Positions 9,108-21,800 of a stretch of 64,000 nucleotides of DNA are shown piece by piece. The notes under the pieces are model-generated. The model searched no databases, was not told the DNA's origin, and saw only the letters and a list, made by a program, of their open reading frames with translations. The DNA lies in assembly GCA_032433765.1 (NCBI GenBank), contig JAVIAB010000092.1, positions 35,337,534 through 35,401,533 of the forward strand, read 5' to 3'. This stretch comes from Megaustenia siamemsis. Its lineage: Eukaryota; Mollusca; Gastropoda; Stylommatophora; Ariophantidae. Each line of letters starts with the position of its first letter. Position 1 is the stretch's first letter. The position numbers were made by a program, and so were the translations under genes.

Positions 9108-12054
9108 CTGGTAATCTGTCACTAACAGTTAGGTGATGAACCTCATTGACAGATGTCACTAACAGTTAGGGGATGAACCTCATTGACAGATGTCACTAAC
9201 AGTTAGGTAAAGAACCTCATTGACAGATGTCACTAACAGTTAGGTGATGAACATTCTTTGATATATGTCACTAACAGTTAGGTGTGAACATTCTTTGATA
9301 TATGTCACTAACAGTTAGGTGATGAACATTCTTTGATATATGTCACTAACAGTTAGGTGAAGGACATTCTTTGATATATGTCACTAACAGTTAGGTGATG
9401 AACATTCTTTGATATATGTCACTAACAGTTAGGTGATGAACATTCTTTGATATATGTCACTAACAGGTGATGAACCTCATTGATATATGTCACTAACAGG
9501 TGATGAAACTCATTGATATATGTCACTAACAGGTGATGAACCTCATTGATATATGTCACTAACAGGTGATGAACCTCATTGATATATGCCACTAACAGGT
9601 GATGAACCTCATTGATATATGTCACTAACAGGTGATGAACCTCATTGATATATGTCACTAACAGTTGGGTAATGAACCTCATTGATATATGTCACTAACA
9701 GGTGATGAACCTCATTGATATATGTCACTAATATTTAGGTGATGAACCTCATTGACAGATGTCACTAACAGTTAGGTGAAGAACATTCTTTGATATATGT
9801 CACTAACAGTTAGGTGATGAACATTCTTTGATATCTGTCACTAACAGTTAGGTGATGAACCTCATTGATATATGTCACTAACAGTTAGGTGATGAACCTC
9901 ATTGACAGATGTCACTAACAGTTAGGTGATGAACATTCTTTGATATATGTCACTAACAGTTAGGTGATGAACATTCTTTGATATATGTCACTAACAGTTA
10001 GGTGATGAACATTCTTTGATAAATGCCACTAACAGTTAGGTGAAGAACATTCTTTGATATATGTCACTAACAGGTGATGAACATTCTTTGATATATGTCA
10101 CTAACAGTTAGGTGATGAACATTCTTTGATAAATGTCACTAACAGTTAGGTGATGAACATTCTTTGATATATGTCACTAACAGTTAGGTGATGAACATTC
10201 TTTGATATATGTCACTAACAGTTAGGTGATGAACATTATTTGATATATGTCACTAACAGTTAGGTGATGAACATTCTTTGATATATGTCACTAACAGTTA
10301 GGTGATGAACATTCTTTGATATATGTCACTAACAGTTAGGTGATGAACATTATTTGATATATGTCACTAACAGTTAGGTGATGAACATTCTTTGATATAT
10401 GTCACTAACAGTTAGGTGAAGAACCTCATTGACAGATGTCACTAACAGTTAGGTGATGAACATTCTTTGATATATGTCACTAACAGTTAGGTGATGAACA
10501 TTCTTTGATATATGTCACTAACAGTTAGGTGATGAACATTCTTTGATATATGTCACTAACAGTTAGGTGATGAACATTCTTTGATATATGTCACTAACAG
10601 TTAGGTGATGAACATTATTTGATATATGTCACTAACAGTTAGGTGATGAACATTATTTGATATATGTCACTAACAGTTAGGTGATGAACATTATTTGATA
10701 TATGTCACTAACAGTTAGGTGAAGAACCTCATTGACAGATGTCACTAACAGTTAGGTGAAGAACCTCATTGACAGATGTCACTAACAGTTAGGCGAAGAA
10801 CCTCATTGACAGATGTCACTAACAGTTAGGTGAAGAACCTCATTGACAGATGTCACTAACAGTTAGGTGAAGAACCTCATTGACAGATGTCACTATCAAT
10901 TAGATGAAGAACCTCATTGACAGATGTCACTAACAGTTAGGTGAAGAACCTCATTGACAGATGTCACTATCAATTAGGTGAAGAACCTCATTGACAGATG
11001 TCACTATCAATTAGGTGAAGAACCTCATTGACAGATGTCACTATCAATTAGGTGAAGAACCTCATTGACAGATGTCACTAACAGTTAGGTGAAGAACCTC
11101 ATTGACAGATGTCACTATCAATTAGGTGAAGAACCTCATTGACAGATGTCACTAACAGTTAGTTGAAGAACCTCATTGACAGATGTCACTAACAGTTAGG
11201 TGAAGAACCTCATTGACAGATGTCACTATCAATTAGGTGAAGAACCTCATTGACAGATGTCACTAACAGTTAGGTGAAGAACCTCATTGACAGATGTCAC
11301 TAACAGTTAGTTGAAGAACCTCATTGACAGATGTCACTAACAATTAGATGAAGAACCTCATTGACAGATGTCACTAACAGTTAGGTGAAGAACATTCTTT
11401 GACAGATGTCACTAACAGTTAGGTGAAGAACATTCTTTGACAGATGTCATTAACAGTTAGGTGAAGAACATTCTTTGACAGATGTCATTAACAGTTAGGT
11501 GAAGAACATTCTTTGACAGATGTCATTAACAGTTAGGTGAAGAACATTCTTTGACAGATGTCATTAACAGTTAGGTGAAGAACATTCTTTGACAGATGTC
11601 ATTAACAGTTAGTTGAAGAACCTCATTGACAGATGTCATTAACAGTTAGTTGAAGAACCTCATTGACAGATGTCACTAACAATTAGATGAACAACCTCAT
11701 TGACAGATGTCACTAACAGTTAGTTGAAGAACCTCATTGACAGATGTCACTAACAGTTAGTTGAAGAACCTCATTGACAGATGTCACTAACAGTTAGTTG
11801 AAGAACCTCATTGACAGATGTCACTAACAGTTAGTTGAAGAACCTCATTGACAGATGTCACTAACAGTTAGGTGAAGAACATTCTTTGACAGATGTCATT
11901 AACAGTTAGTTGAAGAACCATATTGACAAATGTCACTAACAATTAGGCGAAGAACTCCATTGACATATGTCACTAACAATTACTTGAAGAACTCCATCGA
12001 CAGACGTCACTAACAATTAGGTGAAAACCACATTGACAGATCTCACAAACAATA
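9108..12054. repeat. 37/38-bp satellite, roughly 78 copies
   Basis: 'gtcactaacagttaggtga' begins almost every unit. Two second-half variants exist: 'acattctttgatatat' (38-bp unit) and 'acctcattgacagat' (37-bp unit), plus a 33-bp form lacking 'gttag' around 9465-9720. Variants occur in blocks: mixed on the left, ATATAT-dominated at 9900-10700, CAGAT-dominated at 10720-11380, and hybrids with 'attaacag' after 11400. The right end decays and abuts a LINE fragment. No stop-free protein meaning. Confidence 0.95.
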
Positions 12055-12325
12055 GGTAGAAAGGGACCTCCTAAAAAACATCAGAAAGAAACAATTAACA
12101 TTTTTCAGGCACATCATGAGAAGAGGAAAGCTGGAATATTTGGTTACAACTGGCAAAATAAAAGGAAAGAGATATCGCAGACGACAAAGAGAGGAAATAC
12201 TGGATAGCTTGATGTCATGCCATGGAAAACAGTCAACAACAGAACTGATACGATGCACTGCATATAGAAGATTGTGGGAGGACATGATCGACTACGCTAA
12301 CAGGTAAGGCACATGATGATGAAAG
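12055..12325 (+). pseudogene. LINE 3' fragment (family A)
   Basis: Encodes 'LLKNIRKKQLTFF', 'IMRRGKLEYLVTTGKIKGKR' and 'LWEDMIDYANR', the C-terminus also seen at 1653-1853 (-) and 24130-24356 (+). It ends with an ATGATG tail near 12325 and starts at the edge of the 37/38-bp satellite. 5' truncated; the satellite edge is its only left boundary. Confidence 0.8.
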
Positions 12326-12660
12326 AGATACAACGAAGACCATGGCGCTGGATAGGACACACACTGTGGAAACCAACTTAGAATATTACACAATAGGCCC
12401 GTTTGTGGAATTCCCAGTGAAAATGACAAAGAGGAAGACCAAGGAATTCTTGGAGAAGACAGATGGAAGTAGAGATGAAGATGATGGGAAAGACATGGAA
12501 TGATCTTAAAAGAATGGCAAGAAACAGAACAGCTTGGAAAGTGTTTGTTGAAGACCTATACTCCACAGGGAGCTGAAAGTGTTTGTTGAAGACCTATACT
12601 CCACAGGGAGCTGAAAGTGTTTGTTGAAGACCTATACTCCACAGGGGGTTGAAAGGTAGA
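12326..12660 (+). pseudogene. LINE 3' fragment (family F) with triplicated end
   Basis: Encodes 'EIQRRPWRWIGHTLWKP', 'QRGRPRNSWRRQ' and 'NDLKRMARNRTAWKVFVEDL', the C-terminus of another non-LTR retrotransposon; a second copy is at 57391-57895. The final about 40 bp ('gtgtttgttgaagacctata' plus 'ctccacaggg') is present three times (12537-12655), followed by a GAAGAA tail at about 12657-12676. Internal stops show it is dead. Confidence 0.8.
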
Positions 12661-12676
12661 AGAAGAAGAAGAAGAG

Positions 12677-13406
12677 ACGCGCTGTGCAGAAGAATTACTT
12701 GGGAAGGCTCAACCATGGGACTATGAAACACCAGAGGCCTACTAGAACTAGCTCCAAATCGTTAATGGTGCTCTGTGTGCGTGTTCAGAGAAAAATGAAT
12801 GAATGAATGAACAAAGCGAAACGGTTAGAAGGTAATTTCTAAGCAGATAATGTGCTAGAACGGATTATTACTATTACCAGTTAGTATTTAGTACATTTAT
12901 ATTCAGATACAATTGATGGATAGCAATTCCTATTGTAGAGTTGTCTAAGACATTGGAAACAACAAATACAAACTTACACACGAAGTCGACACGTGACTTT
13001 AGGTCATTCATGAATAAACTTGTATACGGCGTTATTCACGTTACACATTTTGTTTTAATGCGAAGATGTCTGCCCTTCGTATTCATTAACAGAATGTGTT
13101 TGTGACGATGTGGTTTTATTCTGTAATAGCCCAGCTCTCTTATTGAAAGTTTAAAATAAAAGAATTAATGATGACTACGTTGAATTATATCCTGGAGGCA
13201 GGGCTCGTAAATTGCGTGAGACACTTTCCCGCGAATTGTCCTTGCTTTTCATTCAAAGGAATGTCTGATGAATGAATTCTTAGAAAGTCGAGGTATCGAA
13301 CCAGACCCGCAAAGTTGTAGCGTGTGTGTGTGTGTGTGTGTGTGTATTTGTGAGTGAGAGAGAAGTGAGAAATGGTTCCCAACCAAGTCAGAATGACGCT
13401 TGTAAG
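12677..13406. other. Spacer, possible LINE tail and microsatellites
   Basis: The segment 12677-12820 ends in (atga)n near 12797 and could be another LINE 3' end, but I cannot match it to a second copy. (GT)n lies at 13320-13345. No gene is supported. Confidence 0.35.
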
Positions 13407-13508
13407 ACTGTAAAATCTTAATTAAGACTGGGTAAAACCTTAATTAAGACTAGGTAAAATCTTAATTAAGACTGGGTAAAAATTTTAATTAAGACTGGGT
13501 AAAATCTT
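13407..13508. repeat. 22-bp tandem repeat, about 4-5 copies
   Basis: 'aatcttaattaagactgggt' repeats with small differences. AT-rich and non-coding. Confidence 0.8.
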
Positions 13509-13620
13509 AACCTTAGGTGAAGTGGTTAGTGCACTCGCAAATTACCTAGTAAGATTTAGTTCAGTTCCCAACTGTGCCAATTATCCCCCTTGCCGCATTC
13601 CCAAGAGAACATTTGTTATA
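13509..13620 (+). mobile_element. Possible tRNA-derived SINE head
   Basis: 'gtgaagtggttagtgcactc' resembles an A box region and 'tagttcagttccca' a B box at tRNA-like spacing. A real tRNA gene is unlikely because no acceptor-stem pairing is visible. Single copy in the window. Confidence 0.4.
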
Positions 13621-13856
13621 TGTTTTCCGATGCTACTTGGTTTCCGAAGGCAACATTTTGTAGATTTAAAATATGGCTTATCAAGATGAGCAAAAGAACC
13701 AAACAAAAGTATCCTTGCTTTCTTTGAAATATTTAAATCTCATTGGTTTAAAAAAATGGAACAATAATGAATTCTTCTTCTACTTATTCTAGCGTTAAGT
13801 GAGCATCCATGCGTTGTGTTGCCCGATGTATGTATATTTAAGGAGTCAGAAGCAGA

Positions 13857-13985
13857 CGACTAACATGGACGAGTAACATCAAAAGATAGACAAGTCAGCC
13901 TATGACAACCTGCACCATCAAAGCAAGTGACAGAGCGGAAAGGCGCTCCATAATAGCCAACCTTTGATGCGGAGACGGCACTCAG
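13857..13985 (+). pseudogene. LINE 3' end fragment (family B)
   Basis: The DNA matches the 3' coding end of family B ('ctaacatggacgagtaacat', 'gcctatgacaacctgcacca', 'cctttgatgcggagacggca'). Frames are broken. It is followed by (AT)n at 13988-14059, probably an expanded tail. Confidence 0.8.
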
Positions 13986-13987
13986 TG

Positions 13988-13988
13988 A

Positions 13989-14059
<71 letters not shown>
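13988..14059. repeat. (AT)n microsatellite
   Basis: An almost uninterrupted AT dinucleotide run with two short variants, directly after a LINE 3' end. Confidence 0.95.
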
Positions 14060-14129
14060 GGGAGAGATTGAATTGTATGTAAACAATCATTGCTATCTTT
14101 GTTGTCTCCTCATTGAACGTTGGCTACTT

Positions 14130-14350
14130 ATTCATTCATTGGTGCCGTCTCAGTATCGAAGGTTGGCTACCATGGAGCGCCATTTTACTCTGTCTCTTGT
14201 CCTGATTGTGCACGTTGTCATATAGGTTCACCTAACCACCTTTTCATGTTATCAGTCCACTTTAGTCTTGGTCTGCCCCTTCCTCGTGTGCCTTATATCA
14301 TCCCTTCTAAGATGGCTTTTAGAATGGATTTATGTCTAACAATTTCATTT
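14130..14350 (-). pseudogene. LINE 3' fragment (family B), inverted relative to 13857
   Basis: The minus strand reads 'IVRHKSILKAILEGMIQG', 'TRGRGRPRLKWTDNMKRW' and decayed downstream codons, ending with an (ATGA)-like tail at about 14130. It abuts the 3' end of the family D element at about 14371. Other frames here are shadows. Confidence 0.75.
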
Positions 14351-14370
14351 GTTTTTCTTATGGAGTTATT

Positions 14371-17085
14371 GAGTTATTTGCGGGTCATCATCATGGCGCT
14401 CCGAACATGTCCATAGGTGCTCATATCCCCTCCTCAGCAATTCCCTCAGTGTCCAGCGACTGACGACTCCAGTTCTATGTTGGTTGATAAGTCTTCTTAC
14501 ACGACCACTAAGTTTTTCATTTCTGGCTGTGCCAATCTTAACTCCCATTTCCATCATCCGAAGAAGTGACGTGTATCTGTGTTTGTCGAGGCGAAATCCT
14601 GTGCTCTTCCCACATCTCGGAGGGCATTGATGATGTCCGCCCGATACATTGGTTGCCCGTCCTCAACGACAGCGCAGCTAGCCAACCTGTCTGCTCTTTC
14701 ATTTCCCTGTACTCCCGCATGTCCAGGGACATAGACAAAGGTGACCTTACGTATTTTTGACTTCTACAACGACTCCACCCATTGCATGCGTACAGAGCAC
14801 GCCTCCACTTTTTTTTTAATCATGCTCATCGAATCACTCAGTATACATGCGTGGGTGTAGTCTTGTGACTCTAACCATTTGAATGCCTTGGTCACTGCCA
14901 TCACCTCCATTGTCATGCTACTCGTGGTCACGACGTATGCACCACTGTCTTCGTAGACTATTCTGCCTGCCGAGCGTGCTGTAAATGCCCATGCACTTCT
15001 TTCGTGTCGTCTTACAGATACGTCTGTATAGATGACTGCATCTTTCTCATCGGTGTTATCGCAGATCCCTACTTTTCCTGTCGAGTGTGACAATACACGA
15101 GAAAGTCCCATTGAATGACGTAGGCACCGATACCCACTCCTCACCAACGCTGATATTGGTAAGCCCACAGACCTGTTTGATGTCCCTTGTACATCCCAAG
15201 ATAATGTGCATGGCTTCATTCTGTATTTTCTCCAGCCTATCAATTTGAGTCGTACTGACAGTAAGAATTGCCAGAGCATACTCGATTGGTGCGAGGACTA
15301 ATCCCTGGAATAGAAGAGTAAGTAGCCTCTGCTCGATGTTGGCAGCTGCCATGACCTTCAATGCGGCTAATCCTTTGCGGGATTTTGTTATGACATTGTT
15401 GACGTGGTCCCGAAAACACAGGCTGCGATCAAACTTAACTCCGAGGTATGTCATCAACTTGTCCCTGGTCACCTCATCAGCTCCCATTCGTACTACCGGT
15501 GTGGTCGTATTAACGATATGATTGTTACGGGAGAACCATGAAACTGATGCTTTATTAGGATTAACCAAGACACCTGAAACCCCACACCAGGAAGAAATAC
15601 GATCAAGTTCGTCTTGCATTGTGGAGGCGATTCTCCGTCTGTCTCTTCCCTGTCGATATACCAGAATATCATCAGCAAAAGTCATAGTTCTTCCCCTCCC
15701 TTCCAGTTGTTCTGTGATCGTTATTGTGTACACGTTAAATAGAACTGATGACAATGGTGAGCATTGTGGCAGCCCTGGACAAATGGATGTTGGCTCGGAA
15801 GACCACACTTCCACATCTAAGTATCACCTTCCCCTGAAACAGTGCCGCAGCGATCCATCATCACAGCGATCATGAGGAAGGGTACACCGCCAGTTTGAGG
15901 AACATATGCATGAGGTATTCAAATGGTACCCTGTTGTATGCATCCTCCAGATCTATAGCAGCAGCACACGTCTCCTCTCGTCTGTGGAAGCCTCGAAGAC
16001 GTCATAGGCAAAGACTGCCGCATTGAGCCATGTCTCTTCGTTATATCTATAACCTCCGAGTGTTTGTGGGAATGCGCGTTTATGTTCAAGGTGACAGGTG
16101 AGGACGCGGGCAACTATTTTCTCCAGCAGTTTGCCCGCAGTTATCTGCATTGTGATGATTCTGTAGGCAATGATCTGAGAATGGTCCTTGTTTGGCTTCG
16201 GTAGCGGTAGTAAGTAGCTGTGTAGCCACTCCTCCTTAATCTGGCCACTCCGAATGCGGTCATTAAACTCATTGGCCAGGTTTGTCAAGTCGTCTTCAGC
16301 TAAATCGCCTATGTCGTCGTACCGAACACCATCTGGACCAGGAGCAGTGTAAGTGTTGTCCGAATAGTATCGGTTGTGATTGTGAGATCTTCTTCCAGCC
16401 GTACATCCTTACACAGTTTTGACAGCGATCCCCGTATCCTCATTCTTACAGCCTCATTTCTTTGGTCCGTCTGCTCAATGTAGCGGGCAAGCAGGGCCTT
16501 CCCTTTGCTCTCATCAGATTTGTGATATATCCGGCCTATGCTCTGAAAGTCTGGTATGCCTCTGTGTCGTATTGTGCTATTCATGCTCTGATGAAGGCGC
16601 CAGAATGTGGCGAGCGGTTTTTCTGAGCACACTTTTCTACAGAAGCCATCCCATTTGGCATCCTTAGCCTGCTTAGCACATAGTTTAAAGTGCTTCATTT
16701 TTTTGGTCGACCTCTTCTTTCAGACGCTTCAAGAGCTCAGGTTGCGTTCTTCCATACTTTCTAGCTTTCTGCCATGTCTTGGCCGTTTGTCTCTTGCTCC
16801 GCCAAGCTTCCTCGACTTCTACGTTCCACCAGGGTGGCTGCGTCCATCTCTCCTGCCTCCTACGAGGGGCGCTCTGTTTCCTATGTCTGATTTTGCTAAT
16901 GACGTCCTGGTCTGTTTTCTCGTAGTGGAATGTGTGGAGCTTTCTTTTCTGGCTTCTATTTCTGCTTTTCTCAATTAGGAGACACATGGATAGTGATCAC
17001 TTCCGTGGAACCCCTGTGCACTCCACCTGCAAACCGGTGCAAAGGTGGAAGACACCAGTGCCAGGTCCATGACACTATCAGAGTC
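14371..17085 (-). pseudogene. Large non-LTR retrotransposon relic (family D): endonuclease end, RT, RNase H
   Basis: Read on the minus strand in order: the end of an apurinic-like endonuclease ('DLALVSSTFAP', 'GFHGSDHYP') at 16970-17085; a linker with 'WWNVEVEEAWRSKRQTAKTW' and 'FWRLHQSMNS' (16309-16987); RT N-terminus 'LPKPNKDHSQIIAYRII' (15953-16288); RT palm with 'LSSVLFNVYT' and the catalytic FADD at 15668-15679; RT C-terminus 'AALKVMAAANIEQRLLTLLF'; RNase H with 'VIYTDVSV', 'MTMEVMAV' and 'ILSDSMSM' (about 14800-15050); and a 3' domain 'RLINQHRTGVVSRWTLREL'. The order EN-RT-RNase H fits Jockey/I-like elements, including those known in snails. Multiple frameshifts and stops make it non-functional. 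The ORF1 region is absent. Confidence 0.85.
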
Positions 17086-17247
17086 AAGTCGTTGTCAGCT
17101 AAATCGCTATGTCGTCGTACCGAACACCATCTGGACCAGGAGCACTGTTGTGTGACCTTTTAAGTGTTGTCCGAATGGTATCGGTTGTGATTGTGAGATC
17201 TTCTTCCAGCACTACATCCTTACACAATTTTGACAGACAATTTTTTT
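17086..17247 (-). repeat. Displaced duplicate of family D internal sequence
   Basis: The segment repeats 16290-16425 almost base for base ('tatgtcgtcgtaccgaacac', 'gtatcggttgtgattgtgag', 'tccttacacaattttgacag') but lies beyond the endonuclease end, out of normal order. A 16-bp insertion ('gttgtgtgacctttt') distinguishes it. It shows that the family D locus is rearranged, or that two copies are joined. Confidence 0.8.
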
Positions 17248-17584
17248 TCTAATTATGCTAAGTAGCACCTTTTCATTTTCAACTGATTCAGAACTTCCTT
17301 GTTTGTCTTTTTTTTTTCTTTCCACCCAATTCTCCCCATTTTCCTATAGATCCACACAACAAAGGCTTCCATCTTCGGCTCTATTCTCTACTGTGGACTC
17401 CATTTCACCCTATCTCTTACTTCGACGGGGCACGCTGTTAAAAGTTCTTTAGTCTCTGTCAGTGAATGTTATCAGTCATTGTCCTTTTCTACCTTGTTTA
17501 CCTTGTATTTTACTTCCAAGATAACATTCAGTCAATTGTTGCATTTCTTTAATTGTCCAAAAATGCAATTTGTTTAATTCGAAT
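17248..17584. other. Spacer
   Basis: No supported gene. T- and C-rich stretches give short open frames without motifs. Confidence 0.4.
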
Positions 17585-17762
17585 TGTCTAATGAGAACAC
17601 CAGACCCAAGCGTCGACCACAAAAAAATGGATCGATGGAATATTAGAAGCACTAGGAAACATAACTGCAGCAGGGGCGAACAGAAGAGCAAAAGACAGCA
17701 AATTATATCTCCCCTCGACGTTGAAAGCAGATGAGGAAGGAAAGAAGAAGAAGAAGAACAAT
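17585..17762 (+). pseudogene. LINE 3' end (family E)
   Basis: The DNA matches the tail of the copy at 5647 ('cgaccac', 'aatggatcgatggaatatta', 'gcactaggaaacataac', 'gaggaaggaaagaagaagaa'). Only about 180 bp remain and the frame is broken. Confidence 0.8.
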
Positions 17763-18021
17763 TGTGTTAAATAGTTCTTTTTCTTCATTGTTCACTGTTA
17801 CTAAATTGAAGTAATTTTTCAGGTTAGTTTTAGCAGGTCTCATGTCACTAGTTTTGATACTAGCGCTGTGTATATTTTTTGTTATGCCAGAAATGGACTT
17901 CCGTAGATTTGGTTGACAAAAGGGAGAGAGTGAGTGAGAGAGAGCAAATGTTGGCCAAAGTATCAGGAAAATACATTCTGAGCACGTGCACTTTTGTATC
18001 ATGTGACTCACCTCCATCTCT

Positions 18022-18073
<52 letters not shown>

Positions 18074-18598
18074 CGTCTCCAACTTTTTTTTTTTTTAGCC
18101 CTAAGCGACAGCAGCGTTGTGACCAGCTTAATCATAGCGCCATCAGGTGGCCATTTCTCACTCCATAGTTTGACCTGAAGCAAAGGGCACTAACAAGGGC
18201 AATGTTTGCCAGAGACAAGTTATATGGGACTCCGCTGATGGTATTTCTCTCAGTCACTGCCAAGCACACCCCGTGGCGGTGTCTTAACTCATTGCACACG
18301 GTGAACTTCAGTTTCGCGTTTGAACAACGCAATTATATTTCATCGCCAGAATTTGTCATAGGACGCCACGTACACATCCATTCCAGTACTCTCCAGGAGC
18401 CCATATACTTATCTACGTGGCTGTCTCACTCAAACAACTACAACGCCCTTTTTCAAATACAACTAATCTTTTTACTCATACGCACACACACATGCACGCA
18501 CACACACATTTTCTCTCTGTCCCCCCCCCCCAACCCACCTCTCTCTCTTTTTATTTCTTTAGTTTCATGCAGATGTTAAGTTTAAAAAGTTAAGATTC
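17763..18598. other. Spacer with (CT)n and (CA)n
   Basis: A (CT)n run lies at about 18022-18070 and CA-rich DNA at 18480-18510. Long open frames over the CT tract are low-complexity artefacts. No gene is recognised. Confidence 0.45.
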
Positions 18599-18653
18599 TC
18601 TCCATGCCTTGATAGACAGACAGACAGACAGACAGATAGTATCTCCATGCCTT

Positions 18654-18691
<38 letters not shown>

Positions 18692-18743
18692 TAGTATCTC
18701 CATGCCTTGATAGACAGACAGACAGATAGTATCTCCATGCCTT

Positions 18744-18813
<70 letters not shown>

Positions 18814-18865
18814 TAGTATCTCCATGCCTTGATAGACAGACAGACAGATAGTATCTCCATGCCTT

Positions 18866-18899
<34 letters not shown>

Positions 18900-21800
18900 T
18901 AGTATCTCCATGCCTTGATAGACAGACAGACAGATAGTATCTCCATGCCTTGATAGACAGACAGACAGATAGTATCTCCATGCCTTGATAGACAGACAGA
19001 CAGATAGTATCTCCATGCCTTGATAGACAGACAGACAGATAGTGTCTCCATGCCTTGATCGACAGACAGACAGATAGTATCTCCATGCCTTGATAGACAG
19101 ACAGACAGATAGTATCTCCATGCCTTGATAGACAGACAGACAGATAGTATCTCCATGCCTTGATAGACAGACAGACAGATAGTATCTCCATGCCTTGATA
19201 GACAGACAGACAGATAGTATCTCCATGCCTTGATAGACAGACAGACAGACAGACAGATAGTATCTCCATGCCTTGATAGACAGACAGACAGACAGACAGA
19301 CTCTCCATGCCTTGATAGACAGACAGACAGATAGTATCCCCATGCCTTGATAGACAGACAGATAGTATCTCCATGCCTTGATAGACAGACAGATAGTATC
19401 TCCATGCCTTGATAGACAGACAGATAGTATCTCCATGCCTTGATAGACAGACAGATAGTATCTCCATGCCTTGATAGACAGACAGATAGTATCTCCATGC
19501 CTTGATAGACAGACAGATAGTGTCTCCATGCCTTGATAGACAGACATATAGTATCTCCATGCCTTGACAGACAGACAGATAGTATCTCCATGCCTTGACA
19601 GACAGATAGTATCTCCATGCCTTGACAGACAGACAGATAGTATCTCCATGCCTTGATAGACAGACAGATAGTATCTCCATGCCTTGATAGACAGACAGAT
19701 AGTATCTCCATGCCTTGATAGACAGACAGATAGTATCTCCATGCCTTGATAGACAGACAGATAGTATCTCCATGCCTTGATAGACAGACAGACAGATAGT
19801 ATCTCCATGCCTTGATAGACAGACATATAGTATCTCCATGCCTTGATAGACAGACAGACAGATAGTATCTCCATGCCTTGATAGACAGACAGATAGTATC
19901 TCCATGCCTTGATAGACAGACAGACAGATAGTATCTCCATGCCTTGATAGACAGACAGATAGTATCTCCATGCCTTGATAGACAGACAGACAGATAGTAT
20001 CTCCATGCCTTGATAGACAGACAGATAGTATCTCCATGTCTTGATAGACAGACAGACAGATAGTATCTCCATGCCTTGATAGACAGACAGATAGTATCTC
20101 CATGCCTTGATAGACAGACAGATAGTATCTCCATGCCTTGATAGACAGACAGATAGTATCTCCATGCCTTGATAGACAGACAGATAGTATCTCCATGCCT
20201 TGATGGACAGACAGATAGTATCTCCATGCCTTGATAGACAGACAGATAGTATCTCCATGCCTTGATAGACAGACAGATAGTATCTCCATGCCTTGATAGA
20301 CAGACAGATAGTATCTCCATGCCTTGATAGACAGACAGATAGTATCTCCATGCCTTGATAGACAGACAGATAGTATCTCCATGCCTTGATAGACAGACAG
20401 ATAGTATCTCCATGCCTTGATAGACAGACAGATAGTATCTCCATGCCTTGATAGACAGACAGATAGTGTCTCCATGCCTTGATAGACAGACAGATAGTAT
20501 CTCCATGCCTTGACAGACAGACAGATAGTATCTCCATGCCTTGATAGACAGACAGATAGTATCTCCATGCCTTGACAGACAGACAGATAGTATCTCCATG
20601 CCTTGATAGACAGACAGATAGTATCTCCATGCCTTGATAGACAGACAGATAGTATCTCCATGCCTTGATAGACAGACAGACAGATAGTATCTCCATGCCT
20701 TGATAGACAGACATATAGTATCTCCATGCCTTGATAGACAGACAGACAGATTGTATCTCCATGCCTTGATAGACAGACAGATAGTATCTCTATGCCTTGA
20801 TAGACAGACAGACAGATAGTATCTCCATGCCTTGATAGACAGACAGATAGTATCTCCATGCCTTGATAGACAGACAGATAGTATCTCCATGCCTTGATAG
20901 ACAGACAGATAGTATCTCTATGCCTTGATAGACAGACAGACAGATAGTATCTCCATGCCTTGATAGACAGACAGACAGATAGTATCTCCATGCCTTGATA
21001 GACAGACAGACAGATAGTATCTCCATGCCTTGATAGACAGACAGACAGATAGTATCTCCATGCCTTGATAGACAGACAGATAGTATCTCCATGCCTTGAT
21101 AGACAGACAGACAGATAGTATCTCCATGCCTTGATAGACAGACAGACAGATAGTATCTCCATGCCTTGATAGACAGACAGACAGATAGTATCTCCATGCC
21201 TTGATAGACAGACAGATAGTATCTCCATGCCTTGATAGACAGACAGACAGATAGTATCTCCATGCCTTGATAGACAGACATATAGTATCTCCATGCCTTG
21301 ATAGACAGACAGATAGTATCTCCATGCCTTGATAGACAGACAGACAGATTGTATCTCCATGCCTTGATAGACAGACAGATAGTATCTCTATGCCTTGATA
21401 GACAGACAGACAGATAGTATCTCCATGCCTTGATAGACAGACAGATAGTATCTCCATGCCTTGATAGACAGACATACAGTATCTCCATGCCTTGATAGAC
21501 AGACAGACAGATAGTATCTCCATGCCTTGATAGACAGACAGACAGATAGTATCTCCATGCCTTGATAGACAGACAGACAGATAGTATCTCCATGCCTTGA
21601 TAGACAGACAGATAGTATCTCCATGCCTTGATAGACAGACAGACAGATAGTATCTCCATGCCTTGATAGACAGACAGATAGTATCTCCATGCCTTGATAG
21701 ACAGACAGACAGATAGTATCTCCATGCCTTGATAGACAGACATATAGTATCTCCATGCCTTGATAGACAGACAGACAGATAGTATCTCCATGCCTTGATA

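Noticed and set aside
14764..17163. Plus-strand open frames over the family D LINE
   Set aside because: Shadows of the minus-strand RT/RNase H reading; they have no motifs of their own.
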